This document shows, piece after piece, positions 38,845 through 48,953 of a stretch of 64,000 nucleotides of DNA. Under the pieces are notes generated by a model. It was not told the DNA's origin and ran no database searches. It saw only the letters and a program-made list of their open reading frames with translations. The stretch is from Chrysochromulina tobinii (lineage: Eukaryota > Haptophyta > Prymnesiales > Chrysochromulinaceae), in NCBI GenBank assembly GCA_001275005.1, contig JWZX01003203.1, positions 1 through 64,000 of the forward strand. Reading direction: 5' to 3'. Made by a program: the position numbers and the translations under genes. How positions within the stretch are numbered: position 1 is the first letter of the stretch; each line of letters begins with the position of its first letter.

Positions 38845-40617
38845 ATGCGCCAGCCACGCTGTTCGGCAGCGCAGCTGTCCCAGCTGTCCGCGGACGCGGA
38901 GCGCTCGGTGGGCATCTGCGAGTATGTGTCTCAGGCGCTGCCGGGTTTAGGCGGCGTTGTCAAAGCGCGTCCGTCCGACTTTCAGGTCAACGAGATCTCC
39001 ATAGCTGGAAACGAGGTCATCATCTCTGAAGCAGCTATCGACGAGGGCCGTGCAGACGAACAGTCTGAAAGCACTGATGATGCGCCCGATCAGTTCACTC
39101 GTTTCACGCTTCGCAAGGAGCGTATGGATACTTTCGGCGCCATCGCCGAGATGGCGCGTCAGCTCGAGGTGCCGGCACGCTCGTTTGGGTTTGCAGGCCT
39201 CAAGGACTTCCGAGCCGTGACGACCCAGGAGATGACCGTGCGAGGTGTGCCACCCGCGGCGGTGCGCGTCTTGGTGCACTCGCATTTGCAAGTTAGCTCG
39301 TGCCGCAAAGTGGCGCGCTCGCTGCGGCTGGGACAGCTCAGCGGCAACCGCTTCCGAATCGTCCTGCGTTCGTGCCACGGGACCGCCGCCGAGGTGGAGG
39401 CAGCGCTGTCGGCACTGGCGCGCCGCGGCTTCGTCAACTACTTTGGCATGCAGCGCTTCGGCGAGACCGCCGCGCGCAACGACGAGGTGGGCAAGCACCT
39501 CCTCCTCGGCCAGTACGCCGCAGCGGTCGATGCGCTGCTCAAGCCCCGCCCTGACGACGCGAGAACGGGCGGCGCAGAGGCAGAGGCGAGGGAGGCGTGG
39601 GAGCGTTCCAATGACGTGCGCACCGTGCTCAAGCTGATGCCACGGGTGCGCAGCGTCGAGCGCGAGGTGCTCAGCGCGCTCGCGCGTACGCTCGGCGAGA
39701 CCCAAACACTCTCTTATGAAGAGCGCTGCCGCTTGGCGGTGCTCTCGCTGCCCCTCAACCTACGTCGTCTGCTCGCGCATGCTTACTTCTCCCGGCTATG
39801 GAACCTGGCGGCGTCGGAGCGGCTGCGTCAGCATGGGCTCCGGCGCGCGCTCGAGGGCGAGTTCGTGCTTCCCAGGGGCAAGCGCTTCGCGCGTCTCATG
39901 CGACGGGGGTCTGGCGCACGTCGCGATGCAGTGCACGTGGTGACGGCGGAGGAGGCGGCCGCAGGCACTTACAGCGTGCGCCGAGTTGTGCTGCCGCTGC
40001 CCGGACGGTTGATCGAGATGCCGCGCACCGCGGTGGGTCGCTTCTACTCGCAACTGCTTGATCTGGACGGCGTGGAGACGCCGAGCCTCGAGCGCTCCGC
40101 CAAACGGGCCCGTTGTGGCGCAGATGCTCCGGCGGATGGTGCTCACGTGGGTGCTAGGGAGGAGGAGGAGGAGGAGGAGGAGGAGGAGGAGGAAGGGCCT
40201 TGGGAATCGGATGTTGCGGATCATGGGGCGAGCAATATGGACGCTGACAACGACGATGCAGCAGCGGAGGGGAAGGAGCTGCCGGACGCGGCATGGCAGG
40301 CGATGGACGAGGTCCATGCCGATTCGGATCCCAGCAGCAGCAGTAGCGACAGTTGGAGTTGGTTCGAGCTCAATGGTGACTACCGCCCATTGCTGCTACG
40401 GCCGCGCCGGATGACGTGGCAGGTCAAGGACGCGGTCTCCCTCAACGAGATTAGTGAATTTAAGAACTTGTCGTTAGTCACCGCCGGCTCCGCTCTGGGC
40501 GCGCACGACGTTTTCCTCCAATTTGATCTGCCGCCGGGTGCGTACGCGACGATCGCCTTGAGAGAAGTGCAAAAGGAGAACCCAGCGCCGACGCGGAAGA
40601 CGCACATTCGGTTCTGA
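38845..40617 (+). CDS. PUS7: tRNA/mRNA pseudouridine synthase, TruD/PUS7 family
   Basis: 590 aa from ATG 38845, intronless. TruD motifs in order: VVKARPSDFQVNEI (substrate loop), FAGLKDFRAVTTQEM with the catalytic Asp, GQLSGNRFRIVLR, and GFVNYFGMQRFG. The C-terminal half includes an Ala/Glu insertion with a pure Glu run (40157-40190) and acidic Asp/Ser segments before the conserved DAVSLNEISEF-like end and KTHIRF. PUS7 modifies U13 of tRNA and sites in other RNAs in nucleus and cytosol. Length fits eukaryotic PUS7 (about 600-680). Head-to-head with the GT77 gene, start codons 164 bp apart. Confidence 0.92.
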   Translation: MRQPRCSAAQLSQLSADAERSVGICEYVSQALPGLGGVVKARPSDFQVNEISIAGNEVIISEAAIDEGRADEQSESTDDAPDQFTRFTLRKERMDTFGAIAEMARQLEVPARSFGFAGLKDFRAVTTQEMTVRGVPPAAVRVLVHSHLQVSSCRKVARSLRLGQLSGNRFRIVLRSCHGTAAEVEAALSALARRGFVNYFGMQRFGETAARNDEVGKHLLLGQYAAAVDALLKPRPDDARTGGAEAEAREAWERSNDVRTVLKLMPRVRSVEREVLSALARTLGETQTLSYEERCRLAVLSLPLNLRRLLAHAYFSRLWNLAASERLRQHGLRRALEGEFVLPRGKRFARLMRRGSGARRDAVHVVTAEEAAAGTYSVRRVVLPLPGRLIEMPRTAVGRFYSQLLDLDGVETPSLERSAKRARCGADAPADGAHVGAREEEEEEEEEEEEGPWESDVADHGASNMDADNDDAAAEGKELPDAAWQAMDEVHADSDPSSSSSDSWSWFELNGDYRPLLLRPRRMTWQVKDAVSLNEISEFKNLSLVTAGSALGAHDVFLQFDLPPGAYATIALREVQKENPAPTRKTHIRF

Positions 40618-40997
40618 TGGGGTGTAACGTGGGTCGTGGGTCATAGGGATATGCTCATAGGCTTGGATTGGATTGGATTTTGGTTCGATTCGGCGCCGAT
40701 GATCATCCGCCGCGCGTTACGCAATTTTTGGTATTAATAAAAGTAGTCTCAAAAAGTACGTGCTGCGAACAGGTCGCGCACCTGAGCCGAGATAAACAGA
40801 AGTGATGCATCTTCGGTATCTGTACCAGATCTGTACGCGGTGTCGAAAGCCACAGGCAGCGAGGCAGGTATCTGCTGGAGATAGTGCGGTTGTGATGTCT
40901 TGTACCCGGACACACGACAGGAGTAGGCAATACGACGTGATCGCTCAGTGAACCACTCCGTAACCACTCCATACATGTAGGTGTTCGGCGGGCTCAC
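40618..40997. other. Convergent intergenic region, no gene seen
   Basis: 380 bp, AT-richer than average, between the 3' ends of PUS7 and the FkbM-like gene. TTGGATTGGATTGGATT repeat near 40662-40679; possible polyadenylation area (ATTAATAAAAG at 40733). Confidence 0.4.
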
Positions 40998-42122
40998 TCA
41001 CACCCAAAAGTGGGCCCGCACACCTCGCGAGCGCAGCTTGTGCATCAGCCGCAGTGCCTCGTCGACTGTGTGGTTAAAGTGCGTTTCCTTCCATCCAAAC
41101 TCAACGCCGTGGTCGAATCGGAAGTGGTATTCAAACCAGAGTTCGTCCACGAGCGCGAGCAGCCGTGAGTCCGCCGCGATCGCATGCATGATCGAGAGCT
41201 CTGTCGGGCTGTGGTCGATGTCGAGCTTCAGCACTACGAAATCGTCAGGCGTGACAGTATGCTTCAGCCAGGACAGCACGCTCATGCCCGTGGGCGGCGC
41301 GTCGGCGGTCGCCGGCGCCTCGGGCTCCGCGTCCACGCGTACGTTGTAAAAGGACGTGCGCATGCGCATGAGCGGCGTGAGCGTCGCCCACCACGCGGGC
41401 TGGTTGTATGGCCTCGCCTCCCATGCGAAGATGCGGTCAAAGTGGATGCAGCGGCGCGCGTATCTGTCGATCCATGAAGGCACTGAGGCGCCTCCGCGGT
41501 AGCGTGTCGCCTTGCACTCTCTTGCTGCGCTTTTAGAGTCGTGATGGCCGAGGCGTGAGCTTAGAGTGCCCGCGCTGGCGTTGGTATGGTCGAGGATGGC
41601 CTCGGCCTTGATCGCGAACAGCTTCTCGCGGCACTTGAGCCACTCGACCTCATTCGGGCCGCCGGCACCCACGTCGAAGAGCACGCTGCGTGCCAGCGGC
41701 GGCCGCCCGCACCAGTTGAGCGGCACGAGATGCGACGTGCTGGACACATCTACTCCGGGCAAGCCCATGGGTTGAGCACAACGGCGACGCCAGGCATTTT
41801 GGTTGACAAGGCAGCCAACGCGGGCGCACGGATGCCGTGCCATGCCTGTGAGAGGCTCAAGATGGCTACGCGGAAGCTCGTCTCCGGAGCAGGAGAGCGT
41901 CGAAATGGCGTCTGCTTCTGCGCCGTCGCGAGGCTTACGATCGCCATTCTCGCCAGAAACATCGGCTGCATACGGCAACCAGCCATCGTGTGCGACATTA
42001 GATTGCAACATCGTTGTCACGCAGATGCGGTTGACAGCACTTCGCGAGAGCCATTGTGCCTCGATCTTCGACGAGACGTACTGGGGCGCGGCGCAGGGAG
42101 GATACCGGTAGCGGGCCGCCAT
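40998..42122 (-). CDS. FkbM-like methyltransferase-type protein
   Basis: 374 aa from ATG 42122. The core resembles FkbM-like AdoMet methyltransferases: VLFDVGAGGPNEVEWLKCREKLF (glycine loop region), HFDRIFAWEARPYNQPAWW (acidic ribose position) and DDFVVLKLDIDHSPTELSIMHAI. The C-terminus reads ELWFEYHFRFDHGVEFGW. Substrate and reaction are unknown. About 130 N-terminal residues before the core are Cys/Arg-rich and poorly protein-like, so they may be spliced differently. Same strand as, and followed upstream by, the PhyH-like gene. Confidence 0.6.
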   Translation of the reverse strand: MAARYRYPPCAAPQYVSSKIEAQWLSRSAVNRICVTTMLQSNVAHDGWLPYAADVSGENGDRKPRDGAEADAISTLSCSGDELPRSHLEPLTGMARHPCARVGCLVNQNAWRRRCAQPMGLPGVDVSSTSHLVPLNWCGRPPLARSVLFDVGAGGPNEVEWLKCREKLFAIKAEAILDHTNASAGTLSSRLGHHDSKSAARECKATRYRGGASVPSWIDRYARRCIHFDRIFAWEARPYNQPAWWATLTPLMRMRTSFYNVRVDAEPEAPATADAPPTGMSVLSWLKHTVTPDDFVVLKLDIDHSPTELSIMHAIAADSRLLALVDELWFEYHFRFDHGVEFGWKETHFNHTVDEALRLMHKLRSRGVRAHFWV

Positions 42123-42700
42123 GAGCAACCTCAGCCGTGCACCCCAGCAGGCCACCGCTCAGCCTCCGAGACACGCAGTCTGGAACAAACTTCCTGTCCT
42201 GCAAAAAAGGAGGCATGCATGTACCGGTACAAACAAGCCCCACTCGCCAACATACTTGTGTTGTTTCGACTCATTAGCTTGCTTGCTTGCTTGCCAGCCG
42301 TGGGCGTGGCCGGCTCCCCATAAGGGGCCGGTCACGACGAGTTCCACCACGACGCCTCGCCATACGGCGCGTCGCCCCCCATCACGGGGGCGACCGTGAC
42401 ATGCAGCGGCAAAATCCTCCCCGTGAGGCGGCTCGAAAGCGCTTGTAAGCGATACTCCAGGTTCACTGTACGGTCCGGTTACGTTCCGATCGAAACAAAA
42501 GATAAACAAAAGAAAGCTTTCTACACCAACTCTTCGTATACACCGATCTCCGTTCATGTAGTACTGTAACGTACCGGTTTGTCAGCTTGTTCCAGTCCTG
42601 GTTGGTCTCTTGGTAGCCGAAGAAAAGGATCAACCTCTTCTACCGCTCCGGCTGCACGATCGTGCGCCGCGTCGGCGCGCGCTAGCGAGCTAGAGGACAG
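42123..42700. other. Intergenic, no gene seen
   Basis: About 580 bp between two minus-strand genes. A TTGCTTGCTTGC repeat near 42278 and otherwise unremarkable sequence. Confidence 0.4.
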
Positions 42701-43705
42701 CTATGTAGGAACGGCCTCGGCTGGGTACAAAGGATAGCCAGGCGCACCTGTCAACGCTTGCTCAGAATGTTGGTTAATGCTTGGGCATGGCCCGCCATAA
42801 CCTTTGCTACGCAGCGCGGCAACCTTAGCGTGGCGGTGGAATTCGAGCACAAGCGTCGTGCGCGTATGATTCCCTTGGTGCATGCCACGGTGCAGAGCAT
42901 TTGTGTCGAAGATAAAGCCACCACCTGCTCGCCCCACCATCGGCACCACCCTGCCACTCTTCAACGCGTACTCGGGAGAGAATCGAGATACGCCAAGCAC
43001 AGCAGTATGGTAGTACCATGTGCCATGTGTGCCCTCTGAAATGAGCGTCGGACGCCCGTCTTCTGCCACGTCATGCAAAAAGATGAACAACTTGAGCCGC
43101 CGGCCACAGCGGTCGTGGTGCCAGAGCGCCGAAACGTAGCTACTAGGATGGGTATCTTCGCCAATGTGCAGCAGGACGTGGCCCTCATATCGAACGGGCC
43201 CACCTAGGTACCGCTCGAGTAGTCTTGCGACACTCACGTTTGCCAGCAGGGGCTCGAGGGCTGGCATTTGAGGCTGCTTGATGCTGAGCACCCCGACCTT
43301 ATGATTGCCGGCGGTAAGGTTAGCCAGAAGCGCTGTGCTTTGCGCTTGAAGGGCCCGTAAGTCGAGTCCCCAGTCGTCAATGCCAACCCACCCTCGATCA
43401 CGCAGTTGAGAACTGTGCGGATCATCCCACGGCTGTGTACACGCATCCTCAGGTGTCAAGTAGTCGAGCTGAAACATGATAGGAGTGACACGGTCTCCTG
43501 CAGAAGCGTTGACAAGGTCAAGAACGGCTTGCTCACGCATCTTGGCGGCGCATGGCCTGGCGCCAAACTCAATACCCAGAGCATTAGCATGGAATGAGGT
43601 TGACGAAAGCAGTTCAGCAACACGGCCACCACGAAAAGCATGCCATCCGCGTGTAGCTGCCACCGCAATGGACCGGTATTGAGAATGGAAGGCGAGCGGA
43701 TCCAT
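42701..43705 (-). CDS. 2OG-Fe(II) dioxygenase, phytanoyl-CoA hydroxylase-like
   Basis: 334 aa from ATG 43705. The double-stranded beta-helix core is recognisable: SALWHHDRCGRRLKLFIFL supplies the HxD iron ligands, GRPTLISEGTHGTWYY the typical PhyH turn, and GGFIFDTNALHRGMHQGN the distal His, followed by the 2-oxoglutarate Arg (TRTTLVLEFHRH). The N-terminal third is variable. PhyH-like enzymes hydroxylate lipids, natural products or glycans; the substrate is not predictable. It lies next to the FkbM-like gene on the same strand, which might mean related metabolism but could be coincidence. Confidence 0.75.
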   Translation of the reverse strand: MDPLAFHSQYRSIAVAATRGWHAFRGGRVAELLSSTSFHANALGIEFGARPCAAKMREQAVLDLVNASAGDRVTPIMFQLDYLTPEDACTQPWDDPHSSQLRDRGWVGIDDWGLDLRALQAQSTALLANLTAGNHKVGVLSIKQPQMPALEPLLANVSVARLLERYLGGPVRYEGHVLLHIGEDTHPSSYVSALWHHDRCGRRLKLFIFLHDVAEDGRPTLISEGTHGTWYYHTAVLGVSRFSPEYALKSGRVVPMVGRAGGGFIFDTNALHRGMHQGNHTRTTLVLEFHRHAKVAALRSKGYGGPCPSINQHSEQALTGAPGYPLYPAEAVPT

Positions 43706-44246
43706 TCGGCGTGATACCAAGCAAGCAAGCGATAAGACTGACAGGCCACGACCTTTTCAACTGTGAGTTCTGCTGGTGCTGCTGTGAAACACACGACGCG
43801 CACACTCTCCGGTGAGTGCTGCTAAGGCTGTTCAACACAACGCGCACACGCTCCGGACCTGTGAGTTGGTGCCAGTCAGTCAGTCAGTCAGTTTCATCGC
43901 GGCCCCCCCGCGCTCACCACACCGACTCATGGGACGGCTCCGAGTTGGTGCCTTCTCGGGACCACACGCTCCGGCTCACAGCCGTTTCACACAGAGCTGA
44001 AGCGAACATGAACGATTTACCTAGGATCCCTACCCGTTCCCTCACGACAAAGCCGCTTTTTCCCAAGGGGAAGTCAGGGGAGGACCAGAACACCCCAATC
44101 GCACGGGCGGAGGATTTGCCGATGCGTGTCACCGGCCCGCCCCCCGGGTGGAGGGCGTCGCGCCGCTGCGAGGATTTTCGGTTGCGGGGCTCCAATACAG
44201 GACAGTACTTAGGACACACAATCGTGTGAGTTAGATAACCCTTTGG
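43706..44246. other. Intergenic, no gene seen
   Basis: About 540 bp. A CAGTCAGTCAGTCAGT repeat at 43876-43891. A duplicated CACACGCTCCGG occurs near 43846 and 43962. No supportable gene. Confidence 0.4.
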
Positions 44247-47200
44247 TCACAAGCTGCCCCGTTTGGGGCTCACCATCCTGGGACGATATCCCAGACGAGG
44301 AGAGCTCAGCAAAGGCGTTCCTGTAGCTTCATGAATGCGCCAAAGTGAAACCGGACTAGATGCAGAGATGGCGCCGAAATGGTGATCTTGCAGGTTGGTG
44401 CCTGTCGGAAGAGGCGTGTGCACCCGCCCGTACAGACGCGCGGTGAACGGCGGAAGGGCAGGAGGTCGTACTCGAGGGCTGGGCGTGCTCATCACCTCCA
44501 AGAAAGGCTGGTAGCCATTAAATCTGGGTCCGAGGCTGAGCGGCACGATAGTGCTGGTGGTGCGCGGCCGAAGGGTATCCGGGTCTATCGGTGCGTGCAC
44601 GCGAGCGTCGGCAAAGCCATGGTGGGTCTGTGGCCTGCGCGAGGGTGGGCCAACCTGCAATCCATAAAAGGCGGGTGTGCAGGCGCGAAAGCTCTGCACG
44701 TGGTGATGGAGGCCTCTCGGCGTATCCCAGACCGGCGCGTTTGGCAGGTGCGCTGAGGGGCGCTTCGACGGTCGTTCCAACTGAGGCAATGGTCGCAGGT
44801 CAGGCTGAGGTGGCAACGGTAACGCAATGGGCTTTCCGCTGGAATCCAATGGGATCACTGCCAACAGACCATCGCGGTCCGCATCGTCGCCACGATGTAC
44901 GGTTTCATCGCCACTGCCATTGTCAATTCCCTTGCGATGATGTTCATTGACAGGTCCTTCGCCACGGCTGCGGCCACGCTTCCCCGTCTCATTCGCACGA
45001 ATGTTCCTTCCGGTCGGCCCGTGGTTGCCATCCTTGCTCGCCGTAGTAGCAAGGGGCTCGTCGGGGCCGAGGTCCATGTGCGTCTCGCGCTCGTGCATGG
45101 CCTTCTTACTTGCCGTTGCCGGGGAGTGCTTGTCGAACTTGCGGTGGGGCGGACGCTCATGAGGGGCGTGGTCCTGTGGTGGTATTGGCACCTCGCAGCT
45201 GTCGGCGACCGACGGAAAACCACGTGTCATCAGCGAGCCTGCCTGTCCTCCCGTGTTGCGCCAACCATGTGCTCGCCCGTCGTTATTGAAGGCGGCTTTG
45301 ACGTCGTTGTAACCAACCGTGTTCATGGGCGTGGCGTGCCATCCCTCGTCATCAGTCTCCTGCCCAGGCATGTCAAGGACCATGTAAATCTTGGCGCCTC
45401 CGTCCCAGAAGGATTCTTGACCTGGACGCAGTTCAGATTTCTGCGGGACTTTCAGAATGACAGCATCGTGCGTGCGCACGCCGGCGCTTCTGAGCGCCTG
45501 GGTGTCTCGCACGATCTCTGAATTGAACGTGATGGTTTGATGATTTGGTTGCGCCCCGATGATGTCGCAGATGGCGCCCTTGAGGTCTCGCCCAGTGGCA
45601 GCGGTGGTGACCTCCGCTTTGGGGTCCCTCCTGGGCTCGGGCGGGAGCGACACCTGTAGCGTTTTGCCGTACAGCGCGTGGAGAGATGCCGGCAGACATA
45701 CCCTCAGTATGAAAGCTTGCATAGGTGGTGCTCCTTTTTGGATCAACGATAAGATGTCGCCAGAGCATATGCCAAGCGAGTCAAGGCTCTGTGACTCGTC
45801 CCGGAACACTTCATTGAACGAGCTGAACTGCATAGCTGCAAGACTCGTTCCCGCGCGCAGCTCGACGGTCTTCTTGACTTTGGCTAGGCTTTCTTTAAGC
45901 TTGACGGGGATGGAAAGGGTCATACCAATCACGTTGACGATGATGAAGGGTCCCCCTTCAACTGGCGCCAGAGTGACGTAGTCGGTTGTGTGAATATTCT
46001 TCAACTTGTAGATTTGGACCTCCATGGCAGTAAGTTCGCTGCGCTCGCGAAGCGTCTTAGCCAGGATGGCAGTTGTGATGTCTCTGCCTTCCTTCGGCTT
46101 CACCGTGACCGGCTTAAACCTCAAGCCGGAGGGAGGAGCAGCCTTGCGCTGCCTGTGGGCAGCTTCTGCCTTCTTCTTCTTCTCCTCCTCTGCTGCCGCG
46201 GCTGCCGCGACAGCCGCGGCAGCCGCGGCTGTCGCGGCCTCTTCTGTCTTCCTCTTCTCCATCATCTCTTCGTTCTTCGAGTTGTATGTTTTCTTCCGTT
46301 CAATGCTGCCGCGGGCGTGAGCCTGAATGGTTGCTGTGGCTTCCGATCGCTCTTGTGCCTCCTTCCTGGCAGTCCTGCCACGCACGAGGGCCTGGATCTT
46401 GGCGGCCGACTTCCGCCGTTTCTTGATCTCATCCTTCTTGCGCATCTTTGGACTCGGTGGGGCTTGCGTCCACTGAGCGAGTGGCCGCAACTCAGCGAGT
46501 GGCTGCAACTCAGCGAGTGGCCGCAACTCAGCGAGTTGCGTCAACTCTGCGAGTTGCGTCAACTCTGCGAGCTCATCTGGCGCGCGGATGGCCTCACCAC
46601 TTACTTTCAGTGGCGGCTTTGGAATACCTTCATCCTCGTCCATGAACCTCTCGTCAAAGGATAGCGAATCGAGGCTTGCCCAATTGCCGGCGTCGAGGCG
46701 GCCGCCCATCAGCGTGGTGAATAGGTCCATCAAGAAGTCATAATATTCTTGCTCATCAATCTTATGGGTCCACGTATCAGCCAGCTCGAACAGGCTGTCG
46801 AAAAAGTCCTCTTTGGTCAAGATCTGATTGCCTCTGCAATCGTGAAGCCAATCTTCTTCAACGGATGCTTCGGCGTCGTCGCCATCTGGGTCCCAGCCTT
46901 CAAGCATCACCTTATAGATGCGACGGTAGAGTTCTCGGTGACCTTCTTTGGTAATGCTCCCTTGGCTAGCTTGGCTGTTGAAGTTCTTGATTTCGACCGC
47001 TTTCCTGCCAGCGCCTCGTATCCCGCCAGCAGCGGCTGAGTCTCGAATCGCTGCGCTGCCTGCAACTGCAGCGTTCCAGAATAACTCCAAGGCTTTGAGG
47101 ATGAGCGGCGACCACCTCAATTTGAAGCGTTTCCTCAGGCTTTCGGTCGTGCTCAGGGAAGCGTCGCCCTGCTGCCAGAAGGCTGACATGCTCTCTCCTG

Positions 47201-47483
47201 TACAGGTACGTTCAGTTTCCACTCTACCCGATTTCATGGCCATCATCGCAGCGAGCGCGGCACGATGCACTTGGGCATCGGTTAACGCCCCGGTTGATAC
47301 CTGCACAATGTGAACGCCTCTTCTGAGCTTGTCGAGGTAGTTCTTGTGCCTCTTGAACTTGCGCTCATCGAGGTTCTCGATGACCGCAACAAAGAAGTTG
47401 GCGACCATCAACCCCGATCGAATCTTTTCGAAACCTTTGCGCCATCGTACGAGTATTTCAGCACTCTTTTTCCAGACCGTCAT
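44247..47483 (-). CDS. IQ-motif protein with two ubiquitin-like domains
   Basis: 1,078 aa, intronless. N-terminal helical region with an EF-hand-like block (WLHDCRGNQILTKEDFFDSL, then FELADTWTHKIDEQEYYDF), a 7-residue repeat of AELTQLA/AELRPLA type (46480-46575), two IQ motifs (AAKIQALVRGRTARKEAQ and ATIQAHARGSIERKK) and an Ala/Glu/Lys coiled coil. Two beta-grasp ubiquitin-like stretches follow (FIIVNVIGMTLSIPVKLKES with SLGICSGDILSLIQ; FILRVCLPASLHALYGKTLQ with AGVRTHDAVILKV). The last 350 residues are His/Pro/Arg-rich and disordered. The architecture recalls calmodulin-binding flagellar proteins of protists, but I cannot name an orthologue. The GT31 gene diverges upstream. Confidence 0.7.
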   Translation of the reverse strand: MTVWKKSAEILVRWRKGFEKIRSGLMVANFFVAVIENLDERKFKRHKNYLDKLRRGVHIVQVSTGALTDAQVHRAALAAMMAMKSGRVETERTCTGESMSAFWQQGDASLSTTESLRKRFKLRWSPLILKALELFWNAAVAGSAAIRDSAAAGGIRGAGRKAVEIKNFNSQASQGSITKEGHRELYRRIYKVMLEGWDPDGDDAEASVEEDWLHDCRGNQILTKEDFFDSLFELADTWTHKIDEQEYYDFLMDLFTTLMGGRLDAGNWASLDSLSFDERFMDEDEGIPKPPLKVSGEAIRAPDELAELTQLAELTQLAELRPLAELQPLAELRPLAQWTQAPPSPKMRKKDEIKKRRKSAAKIQALVRGRTARKEAQERSEATATIQAHARGSIERKKTYNSKNEEMMEKRKTEEAATAAAAAAVAAAAAAEEEKKKKAEAAHRQRKAAPPSGLRFKPVTVKPKEGRDITTAILAKTLRERSELTAMEVQIYKLKNIHTTDYVTLAPVEGGPFIIVNVIGMTLSIPVKLKESLAKVKKTVELRAGTSLAAMQFSSFNEVFRDESQSLDSLGICSGDILSLIQKGAPPMQAFILRVCLPASLHALYGKTLQVSLPPEPRRDPKAEVTTAATGRDLKGAICDIIGAQPNHQTITFNSEIVRDTQALRSAGVRTHDAVILKVPQKSELRPGQESFWDGGAKIYMVLDMPGQETDDEGWHATPMNTVGYNDVKAAFNNDGRAHGWRNTGGQAGSLMTRGFPSVADSCEVPIPPQDHAPHERPPHRKFDKHSPATASKKAMHERETHMDLGPDEPLATTASKDGNHGPTGRNIRANETGKRGRSRGEGPVNEHHRKGIDNGSGDETVHRGDDADRDGLLAVIPLDSSGKPIALPLPPQPDLRPLPQLERPSKRPSAHLPNAPVWDTPRGLHHHVQSFRACTPAFYGLQVGPPSRRPQTHHGFADARVHAPIDPDTLRPRTTSTIVPLSLGPRFNGYQPFLEVMSTPSPRVRPPALPPFTARLYGRVHTPLPTGTNLQDHHFGAISASSPVSLWRIHEATGTPLLSSPRLGYRPRMVSPKRGSL

Positions 47484-47759
47484 GGCGCCGGGTAGCGAAG
47501 CTCACGCGCAGAGGTGCAGCTCGCAACCCGTACTGCCCTGCAACTCGCACTGCATGGATTGAGGACCCAGGGACCGGCTGACAAAGTTGCAAAAGTCGCT
47601 GAAACAGCTTTCATCCGAAGACGACACCTATACAACGAACCCCAAACCTATACTCCTTGAGGCCCATGTCATGTCTCTCCTCAATACCAATCCTGTGTGC
47701 CCAACCTTAGAAATGTAACAGCCGATTCACACTGGATTGAGCCTGTTCACACTTGTGTG

Positions 47760-48953
47760 ATGGCCTCCTCGTTCGAACCTCTCAGTGGCGGCAGGGTACG
47801 GCACGGCAAATGGGTCCCGGACCATCGGTGTCGTATGCATTCTCGGCTCAACGTGACAGCGCCGCCAACGCCGCTGCCATGGAATGCGCCTCGCATGCTG
47901 CTAGCTTACAATGCCTCCCGAGACCATGAGGCAGAGGATGGCGCACGGGGCCGATTGTATAACGTGATGTCCGTGGGCCAATCCGCAAAACAATGCGCTG
48001 AACGACCCGGGCCCAGCACACGGCATCCCGCACCTTCGACGTGGCGCTGTGAGAGCAGCACTTTTGTGGGCATGCGTCTCCTCCTCGGTGTAGTCACAGC
48101 ACCTCGGAACCGCATGCGGCGGGACGCCATACGCGGCAGCTGGTCGAAATGGCCTGGTCGTGCGTCCCTCGTCTGCTTTGCCGTCGGGGTTGGTGGGCTA
48201 GCGCCGGCGCTGCGCACAGGCCTCAACGCGGAACAAGCCGAGTTTGGTGACCTAGTGATGCTGCCGGAGGTCAGCGACGTGTGCCATGCATCGATCGCAA
48301 AGGCACACGCGTGGTGGCGCTTTGCAGCCAGCACCGGCGTGCCGTACGTCGGTCGGGTCGACGACGACACCTTCGTGCACGTGCCCAATCTTGAGAGCGA
48401 TCTCGAGAGCCTCTATTGCCACCCGCAGCTTGTTTATGGTGTCTCGGCCTTTGTGGGCTACAACCCGACGACTTTTCGCAAGTGTGGCTACTCCTGGAGC
48501 GGGAATCGCGCGTGGCGCAAGTACGGCTGCGGCGCGACCGGCGCGCACGAGGCGACTCCCTTCGTCTCCGGCATGCTCCAAGTGCTCTCCCGCGGCCTGG
48601 CGCACACGGTGGCTAGCTCAGAGGAAGTGCGCGCCTTTGTCGCACGCGCGAGCGCCGTCATCGACATGGTGACCTGGGATAAGACCGAGGACGTGGTGCT
48701 CGGCTACTGGCTCGTGCAGCTGCTCCTGAGCGGCGCCATCGCACCGCTCGTGCACCTCGCAGCCCTTGAGCCCGGCCGTGGGCACAACCTGGGATGCCGC
48801 AAGCAAGAAGGGTTCTATCAGCGCCCCTCCAACCGCTCAAGGGCCATTCACTTCGTGAAGAAGCCGCAGGGAATGATGTACCTGTATGGGGTGATGCGCG
48901 GGCAGCACGCGCACGAGATTACGGCGTGCCGCAAGGCGGCTGGCGTCGATTGA
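47760..48953 (+). CDS. GT31 galactosyltransferase-like enzyme
   Basis: 397 aa from ATG 47760. GT31 (beta-1,3-galactosyl/N-acetylglucosaminyltransferase) motifs: LLLGVVTAPRNRMRRDAIRGSW, the DxD block YVGRVDDDTFVHVPNL, YGCGATGAHEATPFVSGMLQVLS and DKTEDVVLGYWLVQLL. N-glycosylation sites occur (NVTA, NASR). No N-terminal anchor is seen in the first 100 residues and the frame is open upstream, so an anchor-coding exon may be missed. Golgi enzyme by family. Divergent from the IQ/ubiquitin-like gene by about 280 bp. Confidence 0.85.
   Translation: MASSFEPLSGGRVRHGKWVPDHRCRMHSRLNVTAPPTPLPWNAPRMLLAYNASRDHEAEDGARGRLYNVMSVGQSAKQCAERPGPSTRHPAPSTWRCESSTFVGMRLLLGVVTAPRNRMRRDAIRGSWSKWPGRASLVCFAVGVGGLAPALRTGLNAEQAEFGDLVMLPEVSDVCHASIAKAHAWWRFAASTGVPYVGRVDDDTFVHVPNLESDLESLYCHPQLVYGVSAFVGYNPTTFRKCGYSWSGNRAWRKYGCGATGAHEATPFVSGMLQVLSRGLAHTVASSEEVRAFVARASAVIDMVTWDKTEDVVLGYWLVQLLLSGAIAPLVHLAALEPGRGHNLGCRKQEGFYQRPSNRSRAIHFVKKPQGMMYLYGVMRGQHAHEITACRKAAGVD

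Noticed and set aside
38845-38857. Overlap of PUS7 and GT77 coding ends
   Set aside because: The minus-strand frame reaching 38857 starts at GTG; the first ATG is 38680, so the coding regions do not overlap.
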